From Candidatus Solibacter sp. (GTDB lineage: Bacteria > Acidobacteriota > Terriglobia > Bryobacterales > Bryobacteraceae), in NCBI GenBank assembly GCA_025361425.1, contig JANYAH010000165.1, forward strand, positions 1 through 52,777: a DNA stretch of 52,777 bases, given 5' to 3'. Below the pieces are notes generated by a model. It did no database searches and was not told where the DNA came from. It saw only the letters and a list, made by a program, of their open reading frames with translations. The position numbers and the translations under genes were made by a program. Shown here piece by piece: positions 7,125-15,224 of the stretch; within the stretch, counting starts at the first letter, position 1; every line of letters starts with the position of its first letter.

Positions 7125-8180
7125 TTATGACCACCTCTGTGGCTGAACCACTATTTTCAACGATTTAGGTCTTGGATGCAATGCCATTTCAAATCCTGAA
7201 CGGATTTTAACCAACGGCAGACGATGAGAGATCAGCGCTTCCACCGGAATCTCGCCACCGAAAACCAGTTTCGCCGATTCTTTTTGCAAGTCTACTGAAG
7301 CACTATAGCACCCAAAAAGGGTACGTTCACCTACACAAAGGTCCGCGCCGGAAGTTTCTATGCGTTCGGTGGCGGAAGTTTGGGCAAAAAGCAGAATGCG
7401 CGCGCCGGGCCGCGAGCAGGCCATCGCCTGGTCCACGATAGAGGGAACCGAGGTGGCCACGATCACCAGATCGGCGCCACGGCCATCGGTGAGCCGACGG
7501 GTCTCGGCGGCGACATCGACCTTGCGAGGATCCCAGGCGAATTCGGCGCCGCATTGGGAGGCCAACTCCAGGCGGGCGTCAATTGTGTCGGTGGAGGCAA
7601 CGCGCGCCCCCGTGCGGCGGGTCAGCATGGTGAACATCAGGCCGATGGGCCCCTGCCCGAGGATGACGACGAACTCTTCGGGCCGGGGGTTGCATTGCAC
7701 CACGGCTTTGAGGCAGGTGTTGAGCGGCTCCACCAAGGTGGCGCGTTCGAAGGAAACTCCGTCGGGAATCTTCTCGACGCCGTCTTCCACAATCCAATCC
7801 ATCACGCGCACGTACTGGGCGAAGCCTCCGCCGGCGGGCTCAAACCCGGCGGTGATCCCCACTTTCTTGTATACGGGACACTGGGCGTAGATCTTTCGGC
7901 GGCAGTAGAAGCACTGGCGGCACGGGATGTGATGAAAAGCGACTACCCGATCACCGAGGCTGAACTTGGTAACACCGCTGCCCACGGCAGCCACGACGCC
8001 GGCGGTTTCATGCCCATAGACGCGGGGCGGGGCCAGCAGATTGTGCTCGATCTTCTTCAGATCGGTGTGGCAGATGCCGCAGGCCTCCACGCGAATCAGG
8101 ATCTCGCCGGGACCGATCACGGGCGTTGGGATCTCCTCAACGCTTACAACACCGCTACCGCGGTAGACCGCTGCGTGCAT
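7125..8180 (-). CDS. Zinc-dependent MDR alcohol dehydrogenase in the hopanoid operon (first copy)
   Basis: 351 aa from ATG 8180 (MHAAVYRGSGVVSVEEIP), chosen because it is the normal MDR N-terminus and lies 22 bp after hpnG; a longer frame to 8312 would overlap hpnG deeply. Catalytic zinc residues C37 (CGICHTD) and GHE 56-58; structural zinc cysteines at 87, 90, 93 and 101; cofactor site VVILGQGPIGLMF. It differs clearly from the neighbouring MDR gene, so the two are not a recent duplication. They may act in sequence or as a hetero-oligomer. The setting between hpnG and hpnC points to modification of the ribosyl-derived hopanoid side chain; this is inference. Confidence 0.85.
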   Translation of the reverse strand: MHAAVYRGSGVVSVEEIPTPVIGPGEILIRVEACGICHTDLKKIEHNLLAPPRVYGHETAGVVAAVGSGVTKFSLGDRVVAFHHIPCRQCFYCRRKIYAQCPVYKKVGITAGFEPAGGGFAQYVRVMDWIVEDGVEKIPDGVSFERATLVEPLNTCLKAVVQCNPRPEEFVVILGQGPIGLMFTMLTRRTGARVASTDTIDARLELASQCGAEFAWDPRKVDVAAETRRLTDGRGADLVIVATSVPSIVDQAMACSRPGARILLFAQTSATERIETSGADLCVGERTLFGCYSASVDLQKESAKLVFGGEIPVEALISHRLPLVKIRSGFEMALHPRPKSLKIVVQPQRWS

Positions 8181-8202
8181 GGTTTCCGGTATGACGAATC
8201 CG

Positions 8203-8898
8203 TTAGAATCGGCAGTCGGCAATAAAATCTCCCAGTACAAGCGCGGCCCGGAGACAACGGTTACGCAGGCGGAGCAACTCCGGCAAACGAACCAGCGGAT
8301 GACGCAATGCACCTTTTAAAATACTTATTGTAGCGAAGTGGCCGTCCGGGCGCAGAGCCCGGTTGAAGTTGTTCGCCATGTCTTCGTCCGCCAGGTCGGT
8401 TACGACCCGGACACAGTAGAAGGGAACGCCGCGCGCGGCGGCGCGTTCGGCCACCCCGCCGGCTTCCATTTCCACCACGGTGCCACCGGCTGCGCGCAGC
8501 CGGCTCTTCTCTTCGGCGGTCTGCGCAACGTGATCTATAGAACAAACCACACCCATGCGATGCTGCCGGTCACTGGCAGGGTGCAAAGTCTGGAAAGTGC
8601 GCGATCCGGTTGAAATTGCGGTACCCACGACTACGTCGGCAATCTTGAGTTCCTGGGCCAGGGCACCGCAGAAGCCAGTGCTGACGATGACTTCCGCGGG
8701 AAAGTATTGCAGGGCGGCTTCGACGGCGGAAGCGGCGCGTTGGGCGCCCGCTCCGTTGGCCGCCAGCACCAGCTCGTGGGTGCCAAGGCGGGCGGAGCGC
8801 GACCAATCTAGCGCGAGATGCCCGGAGGACACGCAGGCAGCGTGCGCCAGGATGCCGGGGAACTCCATGGGGTCTGAGGCTACCATGAGGATTCTCAT
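8203..8898 (-). CDS. hpnG: Hopanoid phosphorylase-family protein HpnG (adenosylhopane nucleosidase)
   Basis: 231 aa. Nucleoside phosphorylase/MTAN-like fold: STGFCGALAQELKIADVVVG (about 72-91) is the glycine-rich strand-loop, and VVEMEAGGVAERAAARGVP holds the ribose-binding Glu, followed by RVVTDLADE with the catalytic-type Asp. In hopanoid producers HpnG removes adenine from adenosylhopane made by HpnH, leaving a ribosyl-type hopane. The ATG overlaps the stop of hpnA by one base (TGATG). Its C-terminal tail is rather basic. Gene order hpnH-hpnA-hpnG supports the assignment. Confidence 0.88.
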   Translation of the reverse strand: MRILMVASDPMEFPGILAHAACVSSGHLALDWSRSARLGTHELVLAANGAGAQRAASAVEAALQYFPAEVIVSTGFCGALAQELKIADVVVGTAISTGSRTFQTLHPASDRQHRMGVVCSIDHVAQTAEEKSRLRAAGGTVVEMEAGGVAERAAARGVPFYCVRVVTDLADEDMANNFNRALRPDGHFATISILKGALRHPLVRLPELLRLRNRCLRAALVLGDFIADCRF

Positions 8899-9893
8899 CA
8901 GGCGGCCGGCTTATGGAGAGGCCGGAGGCGTGTGCTACTGAACCATTCGACGGCGCGAGAGAGGGCCTGTTCGGCCGGTGCGGGGCTGAAGCCAAGATCG
9001 CGCTTCGCCTTTTCGTGGGTCACCCACATTTTCTTCTTCGCCATGCGGACGGCATCGAGCGGTACGCGCGGCGGCTTGCCGGAAACGCCGGCCCAGGCGG
9101 TGCTGCACGCGCCGGCGCAATAGGCCACCAGATAGGGAAGGCGAAGGGTGGGCGCTTTTCTTCCGGTGAGGCGCGCGAGTTTTTGCAAGATCTCCGCCAG
9201 GGTGAGATTCTCCGAGCCCAGGATGTAGCGCTCGCCGGAGAGGCCGTGCTGGCAGGCCTGCCAGTGGCCTTGCGCGGTATCGCGGACGTCCACCACGTTG
9301 AGGCCGGTATCGATGAAGGCCGGCATATCGCCATTGAGGAAGTCGAGCACGATTTTGCCTGTCGGGGTGGGCTTGACGTCGTGATCGCCCAGCGGGGCGG
9401 TGGGGTTCACAATCACCACGGGCAGCCCGCCGTGGGCAAACTCCATAGCCACCTGCTCGGCGAGAAACTTGGAACGCTTGTAATCTCCGGCCATATCCTG
9501 GAGCGTCACGGGCGCCTGTTCATCGCCGACGCCGCCGGGCGGCACGCCGATGCAGCCTACGGTGCTGGTATAGACGACGCGCTCGATACCCGCGTGCTTC
9601 GCAGCCTGCAAAAGATTTCTGGTGCCGTCGACATTAGAGCGGTACAGTTCGCCGGGATCCCGGGCCCACAGGCGGTAATCGGCAGCCACATGGAAGAGGA
9701 GCCCGCAGCCCGCCAGTGCACGTTCGAGCGACGCGGGGTCGCGCAGGTCTCCGGTGACGCTATCGACATCGAGAGCGTCCACGCGGCTGCCGGGGCGAAC
9801 CAGGGCGCGCACGCGGAACCCCCGTTCCAGAAGTACGCGCGCCACATGCCAACCGAGGAACCCGGAGGCTCCGGTGACGAGTACGGGCTTCAT
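8898..9893 (-). CDS. hpnA: Hopanoid-associated sugar epimerase/dehydratase HpnA
   Basis: 331 aa extended SDR protein. It begins MKPVLVTGASGFLGWHVARV with the GxxGxxG NAD(P) site; the DLRDPASL segment follows at about 50; the active-site pair is in YKRSKFLAEQ (YxxxK), where the family more often has YHRSKF. HpnA is found almost exclusively in hopanoid gene clusters; its substrate is not firmly established. It starts 3 bp after the stop of hpnH and overlaps hpnG by one base, so it belongs to the same transcript. Confidence 0.9.
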   Translation of the reverse strand: MKPVLVTGASGFLGWHVARVLLERGFRVRALVRPGSRVDALDVDSVTGDLRDPASLERALAGCGLLFHVAADYRLWARDPGELYRSNVDGTRNLLQAAKHAGIERVVYTSTVGCIGVPPGGVGDEQAPVTLQDMAGDYKRSKFLAEQVAMEFAHGGLPVVIVNPTAPLGDHDVKPTPTGKIVLDFLNGDMPAFIDTGLNVVDVRDTAQGHWQACQHGLSGERYILGSENLTLAEILQKLARLTGRKAPTLRLPYLVAYCAGACSTAWAGVSGKPPRVPLDAVRMAKKKMWVTHEKAKRDLGFSPAPAEQALSRAVEWFSSTRLRPLHKPAA

Positions 9894-9896
9894 TCG

Positions 9897-11012
9897 CTAC
9901 TTCAGGGTCCAGGCCAACATCTTGAGGTTGTCGGCCAGACCGACATTGATTCCGAGGGCGGCCGAGGGTTCGTACCCGCAATGCACCATACAGTGGTCGC
10001 AACGCGGATCGTTCCCGTGGCCGTAGTTTTCCCAGGGGGTCTGCGTCATGAAATCCTCGAAGGTTTTGTAGTGGCCGTCGGTGATCAGGTAGCAGGGGCC
10101 CTTCCAGCCCTTGACGTTATAGGTGGGGTTGCCCCAGGCGGTGCAGGGCAAGTCGCGCTCGCCCTTGAGGAACTCCAGATAGACCGGCGTCTGGCGGATG
10201 GCGAAACGCTTGGCGAGGCGAGCGATGTCCTTGAATTTTTCGTGGACGTCATCGCGCGTCAGGAAGATTTCGCGATCGTTGACCGCGCTGTAGCCGTAAG
10301 CCGGGGCGATCTGGTGACCGTCCACGCCGAGGGTTTCGAGGTACAGGAACAACTCCTCAATTTCCTTCATGTCGGTCTCTTTATAGACCGTGGTGTTGGT
10401 GCAGACCTGGAAGCCGGCCGCCTTAGCGAGCTTGATGCCTTCGATGGCTTGCTTAAATACGCCCTCGCGCTCCACGGCGATATCGTGATTCTTCTCCATG
10501 CCATCGAGGTGCACGTTGAAGTAGAGGCGCTTGTCTGGCTTGAATTCGTGGAGGCGCTTCTTGATGAACATGCCGTTGGTGCAGAGGTAGATGTAGCGGT
10601 CGCGTTGCAGGATTCCCGCCACGAGTTCGCCGATTTGCGGATACATCATGGGCTCGCCGCCGCAAATCGAGACCACCGGCGCCCCGCACTCATCCACCGC
10701 CATCAGGCACTCTTCGAGCGGCACGCGCTCTGTGATGGTGCTCTCGTACTCACGGATGCGGCCGCAGCCGGTACACGTGAGGTTGCATGCGTGCAAGGGT
10801 TCAAGCATCAGCACGATGGGGAACCGCTTGTTGATCATGGGATGCGGCTGGCGCTTCTCGCCGGGCTTGGCGGGCATGGTGGACAGGATACGGAACGGGT
10901 TAGACGCATCCGGCACGGCCGCGACGGTCTTCTGCCACTCCGGGCGGGGACGCATCTTATTCTTGAAAATGTACCCGGCCAAGCTGGCGGTCATCGAGAT
11001 AGGAAATTTCAT
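9897..11012 (-). CDS. hpnH: Adenosyl-hopene transferase HpnH (radical SAM)
   Basis: 371 aa. The radical SAM cluster motif is CNLTCTGC at residues 76-83 (C76, C80, C83), followed by CGGEPMMYP, typical of the SAM-binding GGE. The conserved C-terminal segment has YGHGNDPRCDHCMVHCGYEP, a cysteine-rich part seen in HpnH. HpnH adds the 5'-deoxyadenosyl group to diploptene to give adenosylhopane, the first step of extended hopanoid side-chain synthesis. It starts 3 bp after the shc stop. Length and motifs are full. Confidence 0.94.
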   Translation of the reverse strand: MKFPISMTASLAGYIFKNKMRPRPEWQKTVAAVPDASNPFRILSTMPAKPGEKRQPHPMINKRFPIVLMLEPLHACNLTCTGCGRIREYESTITERVPLEECLMAVDECGAPVVSICGGEPMMYPQIGELVAGILQRDRYIYLCTNGMFIKKRLHEFKPDKRLYFNVHLDGMEKNHDIAVEREGVFKQAIEGIKLAKAAGFQVCTNTTVYKETDMKEIEELFLYLETLGVDGHQIAPAYGYSAVNDREIFLTRDDVHEKFKDIARLAKRFAIRQTPVYLEFLKGERDLPCTAWGNPTYNVKGWKGPCYLITDGHYKTFEDFMTQTPWENYGHGNDPRCDHCMVHCGYEPSAALGINVGLADNLKMLAWTLK

Positions 11013-11015
11013 AAT

Positions 11016-12941
11016 CTATCCATTCGAAGTTGCACGAGCCTTCACGAACGAAGACAAAGCAAGCAGCGGGAAATAGTCCTTGTAGAGATGGTAATTCAAG
11101 TAGAAAAGGCGCGGGAAGCCGGTGCCGGTGGCCAGTTCCTCTTCCCAGCTTCCGTCGCCGCGCTGGGTTTCGAGCAGGTATTCGATGCCGTGGCGCACGC
11201 TGAGGCTGGCCGGATCGCCGCCCGCGATCAGCCCGAGAATGGCCCACGCGGTTTGCGAAGGCGTGCTGGGTCCGGCGGTGAAGATGCGCTTGTCGTAGCT
11301 CTGGCAGCTTTCGCCCCAGCCGCCGTCGGCGTTCTGAATGGAGCGTAGCCACTCGCCGGCGCGCAGGATGTGGGCCTCGCGATCGTTCTCACCCGCGGCG
11401 GCGAGTCCGCGCAGGGCGAAGCAGGTGCCGTAAATGTAGGCCACGCCCCAACGGCCGTACCAACTGCCATCGGCCTCCTGGTGTTTGATTAGCCAGTCCA
11501 TGCCGCGCCGCACGGCCTTATGGCTGGCGTCTAACTGGTGGGCCGCCAGAGCTTCCAACACGCGGCCGGTAATATCCGCGCAGGTGGGATCGAGCATGGC
11601 GTTGTGATCTGAAAACGGCACCTGGCTGAGGAATTCCCAATTATTATCGACGTCAAACGCGGCCCAGCCGCCATCGCCAGATTGCATGGCCAGCAGCCAA
11701 TCGAGCCCGCGCTGCAAAGCCGACCGCTGCGCCGCGGGATCGGAGGCGTGGATTTCGCTGAGCGACAGGATGACCATCGCGGTATCGTCGATATCCGGAT
11801 AGAATTCGTTAGAGTACTCGAAGGCCCAGCCGGAAGGCTCGGTATTGGGACGTTTAACGCTCCAATCGCCCTTGCGCCGGATTTCCTTGTGAAGCAGCCA
11901 GTCCGCCGCCGGGGTCAGCGACTCGTGCTGGGGATCTGCCAGGGCCAGGGCGTAAGCCCCGATCGCGGTATCCCACACGGGTGAGAAGCAGGGTTGGAAG
12001 AAGAAGCGGTCGCCGTCATCGACCATGAGGTTGTTGAAGTGGCGCAGCGCATCGACACGCAGAGGGTCGTCCTTGGCGAAGCCCAGGACATCCAGCGCCA
12101 TAACCGAATACATCATTGGCGGATAGATCGCGCCCAGGCCGTCGGAGTGGTGAAGGCGCTCCAGCATCCAGTTTTTGGCCTTCTCCACGGCGCGGCGGCG
12201 AACGGCTTTACTGCCGCTGCGCTCCCACCACTTGAGCAGCTTGTCCACGCTAAGGAAAAAATTGTGCCAGGTGAAGAGCGAGGGGTCGTGGTGAAAGGCG
12301 GGGCTGACACCGGGCAGCCAGAGTTCCTCCAGGGTAAGGCCGGCGGGCACGGGGCGTCGCGGATTGGCGGCGTGCACGATGGAAAGCGAGATCACGATGG
12401 CGCGGGTCCATGCCGACATCTGGTAAAGCAGGTCGAAGGGCATCAGCGCGACTTCGGGTGGAATGCTGGGGCAATATTCCCGCGGATAGAGATCGAAGAG
12501 GCTGAGGTTGACCTTGACGTAGCTGTTGGCCGCCTGGATGCCGCCGAGTTCCAGGATGCGCTGGCGGAGGGGTTGCATGCGCTGGCTGTCCACGGCCACG
12601 CCGGCCAGTTTCAGAGCGAAATAGGCCTTCACCGAGGCGCTGACTTCGGCGGGGCCGCCGGTGCAGATATTGAAACCGCCATCGGGCAGTTGACGCTGCA
12701 GAATCGAGATCACGGCCTTATCGATGAGGGGGCGGGTCTCGGGCGACCACTGGCCGTTGACCGGCGGGTGGAGCCAGAGCTGAAACAGGATGTAATCGGA
12801 TTCCAGGGTGGTGTCGGCGGTGAGTTCCGCACACCAGTGGCCGTCGCGTTCCTGGAGGCAAGTCAGGTAGTCCGCCGCCTTGCGACAGGCGCGCCCGGCC
12901 TCGTGCTGTAGCGTGTTGCCGACTTGGGACGGCGCACTCAT
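11016..12941 (-). CDS. shc: Squalene-hopene cyclase
   Basis: 641 aa from ATG 12941 (MSAPSQVGNTLQ), which overlaps the ispH stop as ATGA. A longer open frame to 13118 has a non-conserved arginine-rich extension inside ispH and is rejected. The catalytic acid motif PDIDDTA lies near residue 380. Several QW-type repeats are visible (QERDGHWCAELT, QSGDGGWAAFDVDNNW, QEADGSWYGRWGVAYIYG, QNADGGWGESC, QRGDGSWEEE). The enzyme cyclises squalene to hopene/hopanol at the inner membrane. It is followed by hpnH after 3 bp. All main features of a working class II cyclase are present. Confidence 0.96.
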   Translation of the reverse strand: MSAPSQVGNTLQHEAGRACRKAADYLTCLQERDGHWCAELTADTTLESDYILFQLWLHPPVNGQWSPETRPLIDKAVISILQRQLPDGGFNICTGGPAEVSASVKAYFALKLAGVAVDSQRMQPLRQRILELGGIQAANSYVKVNLSLFDLYPREYCPSIPPEVALMPFDLLYQMSAWTRAIVISLSIVHAANPRRPVPAGLTLEELWLPGVSPAFHHDPSLFTWHNFFLSVDKLLKWWERSGSKAVRRRAVEKAKNWMLERLHHSDGLGAIYPPMMYSVMALDVLGFAKDDPLRVDALRHFNNLMVDDGDRFFFQPCFSPVWDTAIGAYALALADPQHESLTPAADWLLHKEIRRKGDWSVKRPNTEPSGWAFEYSNEFYPDIDDTAMVILSLSEIHASDPAAQRSALQRGLDWLLAMQSGDGGWAAFDVDNNWEFLSQVPFSDHNAMLDPTCADITGRVLEALAAHQLDASHKAVRRGMDWLIKHQEADGSWYGRWGVAYIYGTCFALRGLAAAGENDREAHILRAGEWLRSIQNADGGWGESCQSYDKRIFTAGPSTPSQTAWAILGLIAGGDPASLSVRHGIEYLLETQRGDGSWEEELATGTGFPRLFYLNYHLYKDYFPLLALSSFVKARATSNG

Positions 12942-13909
12942 TGGATGGAGACGGTCAACTCCGCGGGTAGAGAGAACCGCACATCTTCGTCCACAAGATC
13001 GATCTCTTCCATTTGTTGGAACCCGCGATCGCGCAGAAACTCGATCAGTTCCCGCACGAGGTGCTCTGGCGCCGATGCCCCGGCCGTAACCCCGACGTTG
13101 GTCACGCCGTCCAGCCAAGCCGAATCCACATCACGGCGATCGTTCACCAAGTGGGAATTCACGCCAAAATTCTCACCCACCTCCACCAGGCGCTTGGAGT
13201 TGGAACTGTTCTCCGAACCCACCACCAGGAGCAGGTCCACGTTTGCCGAGACAGCCTTCACGGCCATCTGGCGGTTTTCCGTGGCGTAGCAGATATCCTG
13301 CGATTGCGGACCTTCGATCAGGGGAAAGCGTTCTTTCAGGCGGTTGACGAGATGGGTGGTCTCATCCAGGCTGAGGGTGGTCTGGGTGAGGTAGCGGACG
13401 TGCGTGGGGTCGGGGAGTTCCAAGTTGTCCACGTCCTGCAAGGTCTCCACCAGATAGCTGCGCTCGGGCACTTCGCCGAGCGTGCCGATCACCTCATCGT
13501 GATCCCGGTGCCCGATGAGCACGATACTGAAGCCGTCGCGGGCGAAACGGACGGCTTCCAGATGTACCTTGGTGACCAGCGGACAAGTGGCGTCGATCAC
13601 GTCCAGACGGCGTTGCTTGGCTTGGCGGCGCACCGCGGGCGAGACACCGTGCGCGCTGAAAATGGCGCGCGCGCCCGACGGGACTTCGTCCAGTTCCTCT
13701 ACAAACACCGCACCGGCCGCGCGCAACTCCTCCACGACGTGCTTGTTGTGCACGATTTCCTTGCGGACGTAGACCGGCGGACCGTACAAATCGAGAGCGA
13801 TCTTGACCACATCGATAGCCCTCACGACACCGGCGCAGAAGCCACGGGGCTTGAGCAAAAAAATCTTCTTACCCGCGCCGTGATTCGGTGCGAAAGGCTT
13901 AAGAGGCAT
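12938..13909 (-). CDS. ispH: 4-hydroxy-3-methylbut-2-enyl diphosphate reductase (IspH/LytB)
   Basis: 323 aa from ATG 13909; a TTG at 13927 gives a slightly longer form. Neither has a clear Shine-Dalgarno. The three iron-sulphur cysteines are visible: PRGFCAGVVRAI near the N-terminus, DATCPLVTKVH in the middle, and DICYATENRQ towards the C-terminus. IspH makes IPP and DMAPP in the last step of the MEP pathway. As first gene of the hopanoid operon, overlapping shc by 4 bp (ATGA), it ties precursor supply to triterpenoid synthesis. Any operon promoter must lie in the 160-500 bp upstream. Confidence 0.95.
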   Translation of the reverse strand: MPLKPFAPNHGAGKKIFLLKPRGFCAGVVRAIDVVKIALDLYGPPVYVRKEIVHNKHVVEELRAAGAVFVEELDEVPSGARAIFSAHGVSPAVRRQAKQRRLDVIDATCPLVTKVHLEAVRFARDGFSIVLIGHRDHDEVIGTLGEVPERSYLVETLQDVDNLELPDPTHVRYLTQTTLSLDETTHLVNRLKERFPLIEGPQSQDICYATENRQMAVKAVSANVDLLLVVGSENSSNSKRLVEVGENFGVNSHLVNDRRDVDSAWLDGVTNVGVTAGASAPEHLVRELIEFLRDRGFQQMEEIDLVDEDVRFSLPAELTVSIQ

Positions 13910-14070
13910 AGAAGTTATAAGGTTCAATTATAACAGGTGGATGACGCTGGGCGCTCCCGCCGGAGCGCCAGGAGACAGCAGCGGGCTGCCGGTTACAGAC
14001 TGAGTGCATACTCCATTGTACCGAGGTTACAGTGACAGATGGCCTGACCTTGCGTCTGGTTGCAAGCGAT

Positions 14071-14428
14071 TCAGGGCTGCGCGCCATTGACCGGCTGAAA
14101 GATGGATGCGCTTGTCGCCGCCTTCTTGGGGTCGGCATCGCGCGGCATTCCCAGCGCAAACTGTCGGGGGAAGTACTCTTCACCGGGGTCTTCCACCTTG
14201 GCCATAGGAGTCTGACTGGCGGGCTCGGGGGCATCCAAAGCAGTGGAAAATGAGGCAGTGTAGTCCTCCGCAACTCCCGTCGCCGCGATGACCACATACC
14301 GGCCGCTGCGATTGCGTTGAATGGGATCTCGTTCGAGCTCACCTTGAGCGGTCGCGGCACCGCTGGAGCGTAATGGCGTCCACGAACTCAACTGCGCCGA
14401 GAATTCGGTTGTCCAGCCGCACTCTCAC
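14071..14428 (-). pseudogene. Frame-disrupted Pvc16-associated carboxypeptidase-regulatory-like gene
   Basis: A GTG overlaps the stop of the DUF4255 gene (GTGA) and reads VRVRLDNRILGAVEFVDAIT, then hits a stop. In a second frame the sequence continues VPRPLKVSSNEIPF, and in a third RNRSGRYVVIAATG through PRQFALGMPRDADPKK and IFQPVNGAQP to TGA at 14071. Joined, the pieces match the layout I recall for the small protein next to Pvc16 homologues (RNRSG, LPRxFxLxLPRDPDP, FQP). Two frame changes in about 70 bp suggest decay, or sequencing/assembly errors. The reconstruction is by eye. Confidence 0.5.
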
Positions 14429-15015
14429 GACGTCTCTCCGGGTTCCCCCATTTCGCCGGTACTAAACCGTTCCGCAATCGCCTGGAGCGTCTCGGGCATC
14501 GAAGCCTCCTCAACTAGTACGAGGCGCGCCGTGTACGCCACGCTCAGCCGGTACGAAGAATGCATTCTGTCCCAGATGCGCGCCATCTGCTCGAGCGTCA
14601 ACTCCGCGGGAATGATCTCGATTTTCTCCGTGGGCTTCCACGACGCGTCGCCGCGCAGGGTGGATCCGTCCAGAATCGGGTGGAGCTGCAATTGCCGCAT
14701 CGCCCAAGTCAGGATCACATGCTCGTCACCCGGCGCTTTCGACCACACGGTCAGCAGGTACTCAAGATCGAGCGCCAGCGGGGGCCGCCGGTTGGAAAAT
14801 GGCGTGGGGCGCGCCTGCCGCAGATGCTCGTTCGACTGAATACGGTACAGCAAAAGCGATAGGGTAGTATCGGCTTCATCGGCGCTAGCGAGAAAACCAG
14901 TCGAGGATTGCTTGAAGATACATGGGAAGTCGTGGCGCAAGTCGTCGGGATAACTGTTATCCAGCAACCGCACGATTGATTCGCCGACAAAGTGGACGGC
15001 CTTTACGTTCGCCAT
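14425..15015 (-). CDS. DUF4255/Pvc16-like protein
   Basis: 196 aa. The N-terminus is a helix with GESIVRLLDNSYPDD, followed by LSLLLYRIQSNEHLRQ and PPLALDLEYLLTVWSKAPGDEHVILTWAMRQL. This is the pattern of the Pvc16 N-terminal domain (DUF4255), a cap/terminator-type protein of extracellular contractile injection systems. No sheath, tube, baseplate or AAA+ genes of such a system are present in the window, so this is an orphan or displaced copy. The start at 15015 lies inside a short upstream ORF and has no own ribosome site, which suggests coupled translation. Family call is fairly secure; function here is not. Confidence 0.72.
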   Translation of the reverse strand: MANVKAVHFVGESIVRLLDNSYPDDLRHDFPCIFKQSSTGFLASADEADTTLSLLLYRIQSNEHLRQARPTPFSNRRPPLALDLEYLLTVWSKAPGDEHVILTWAMRQLQLHPILDGSTLRGDASWKPTEKIEIIPAELTLEQMARIWDRMHSSYRLSVAYTARLVLVEEASMPETLQAIAERFSTGEMGEPGETS

Positions 15016-15086
15016 GCGGTAACATCCCCTTCCACGGTGGATTTCCGTGTGGCGTAGGCCATGACGTCGCGCGCGACGGCGTTCAT
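15003..15086 (-). CDS. 27-aa leader ORF upstream of the DUF4255 gene
   Basis: ATG 15086 is preceded by a strong ribosome site (GGAGGGAG, 6 bp away) and gives MNAVARDVMAYATRKSTVEG plus seven residues, ending in TAA at 15003. The DUF4255 start codon lies within its last codons (overlap 13 bp), in another frame. The strong site here and the lack of one for the larger gene suggest a leader whose translation delivers ribosomes to the next start. It may also be the trimmed end of a lost gene. Confidence 0.4.
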   Translation of the reverse strand: MNAVARDVMAYATRKSTVEGDVTAWRT

Positions 15087-15224
15087 ATAACTCCCTCCAC
15101 TTCTATCTGGCTCCGGTCCCATGGCGCGTTCAGCCACCACTCGAAGATCCCGACGAGCCCATCAGGTTACACGTTGCCAGTCGCTGGCTGACAGCGGGCG
15201 GCAGCCAGGATTGGCTGCCCCAAA

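Noticed and set aside
8913-11348. 811-aa plus-strand open frame across hpnA and hpnH
   Set aside because: It is antisense to recognisable hopanoid genes; its Gly/Ala/Val/His-rich composition is typical of mirror frames in GC-rich DNA.
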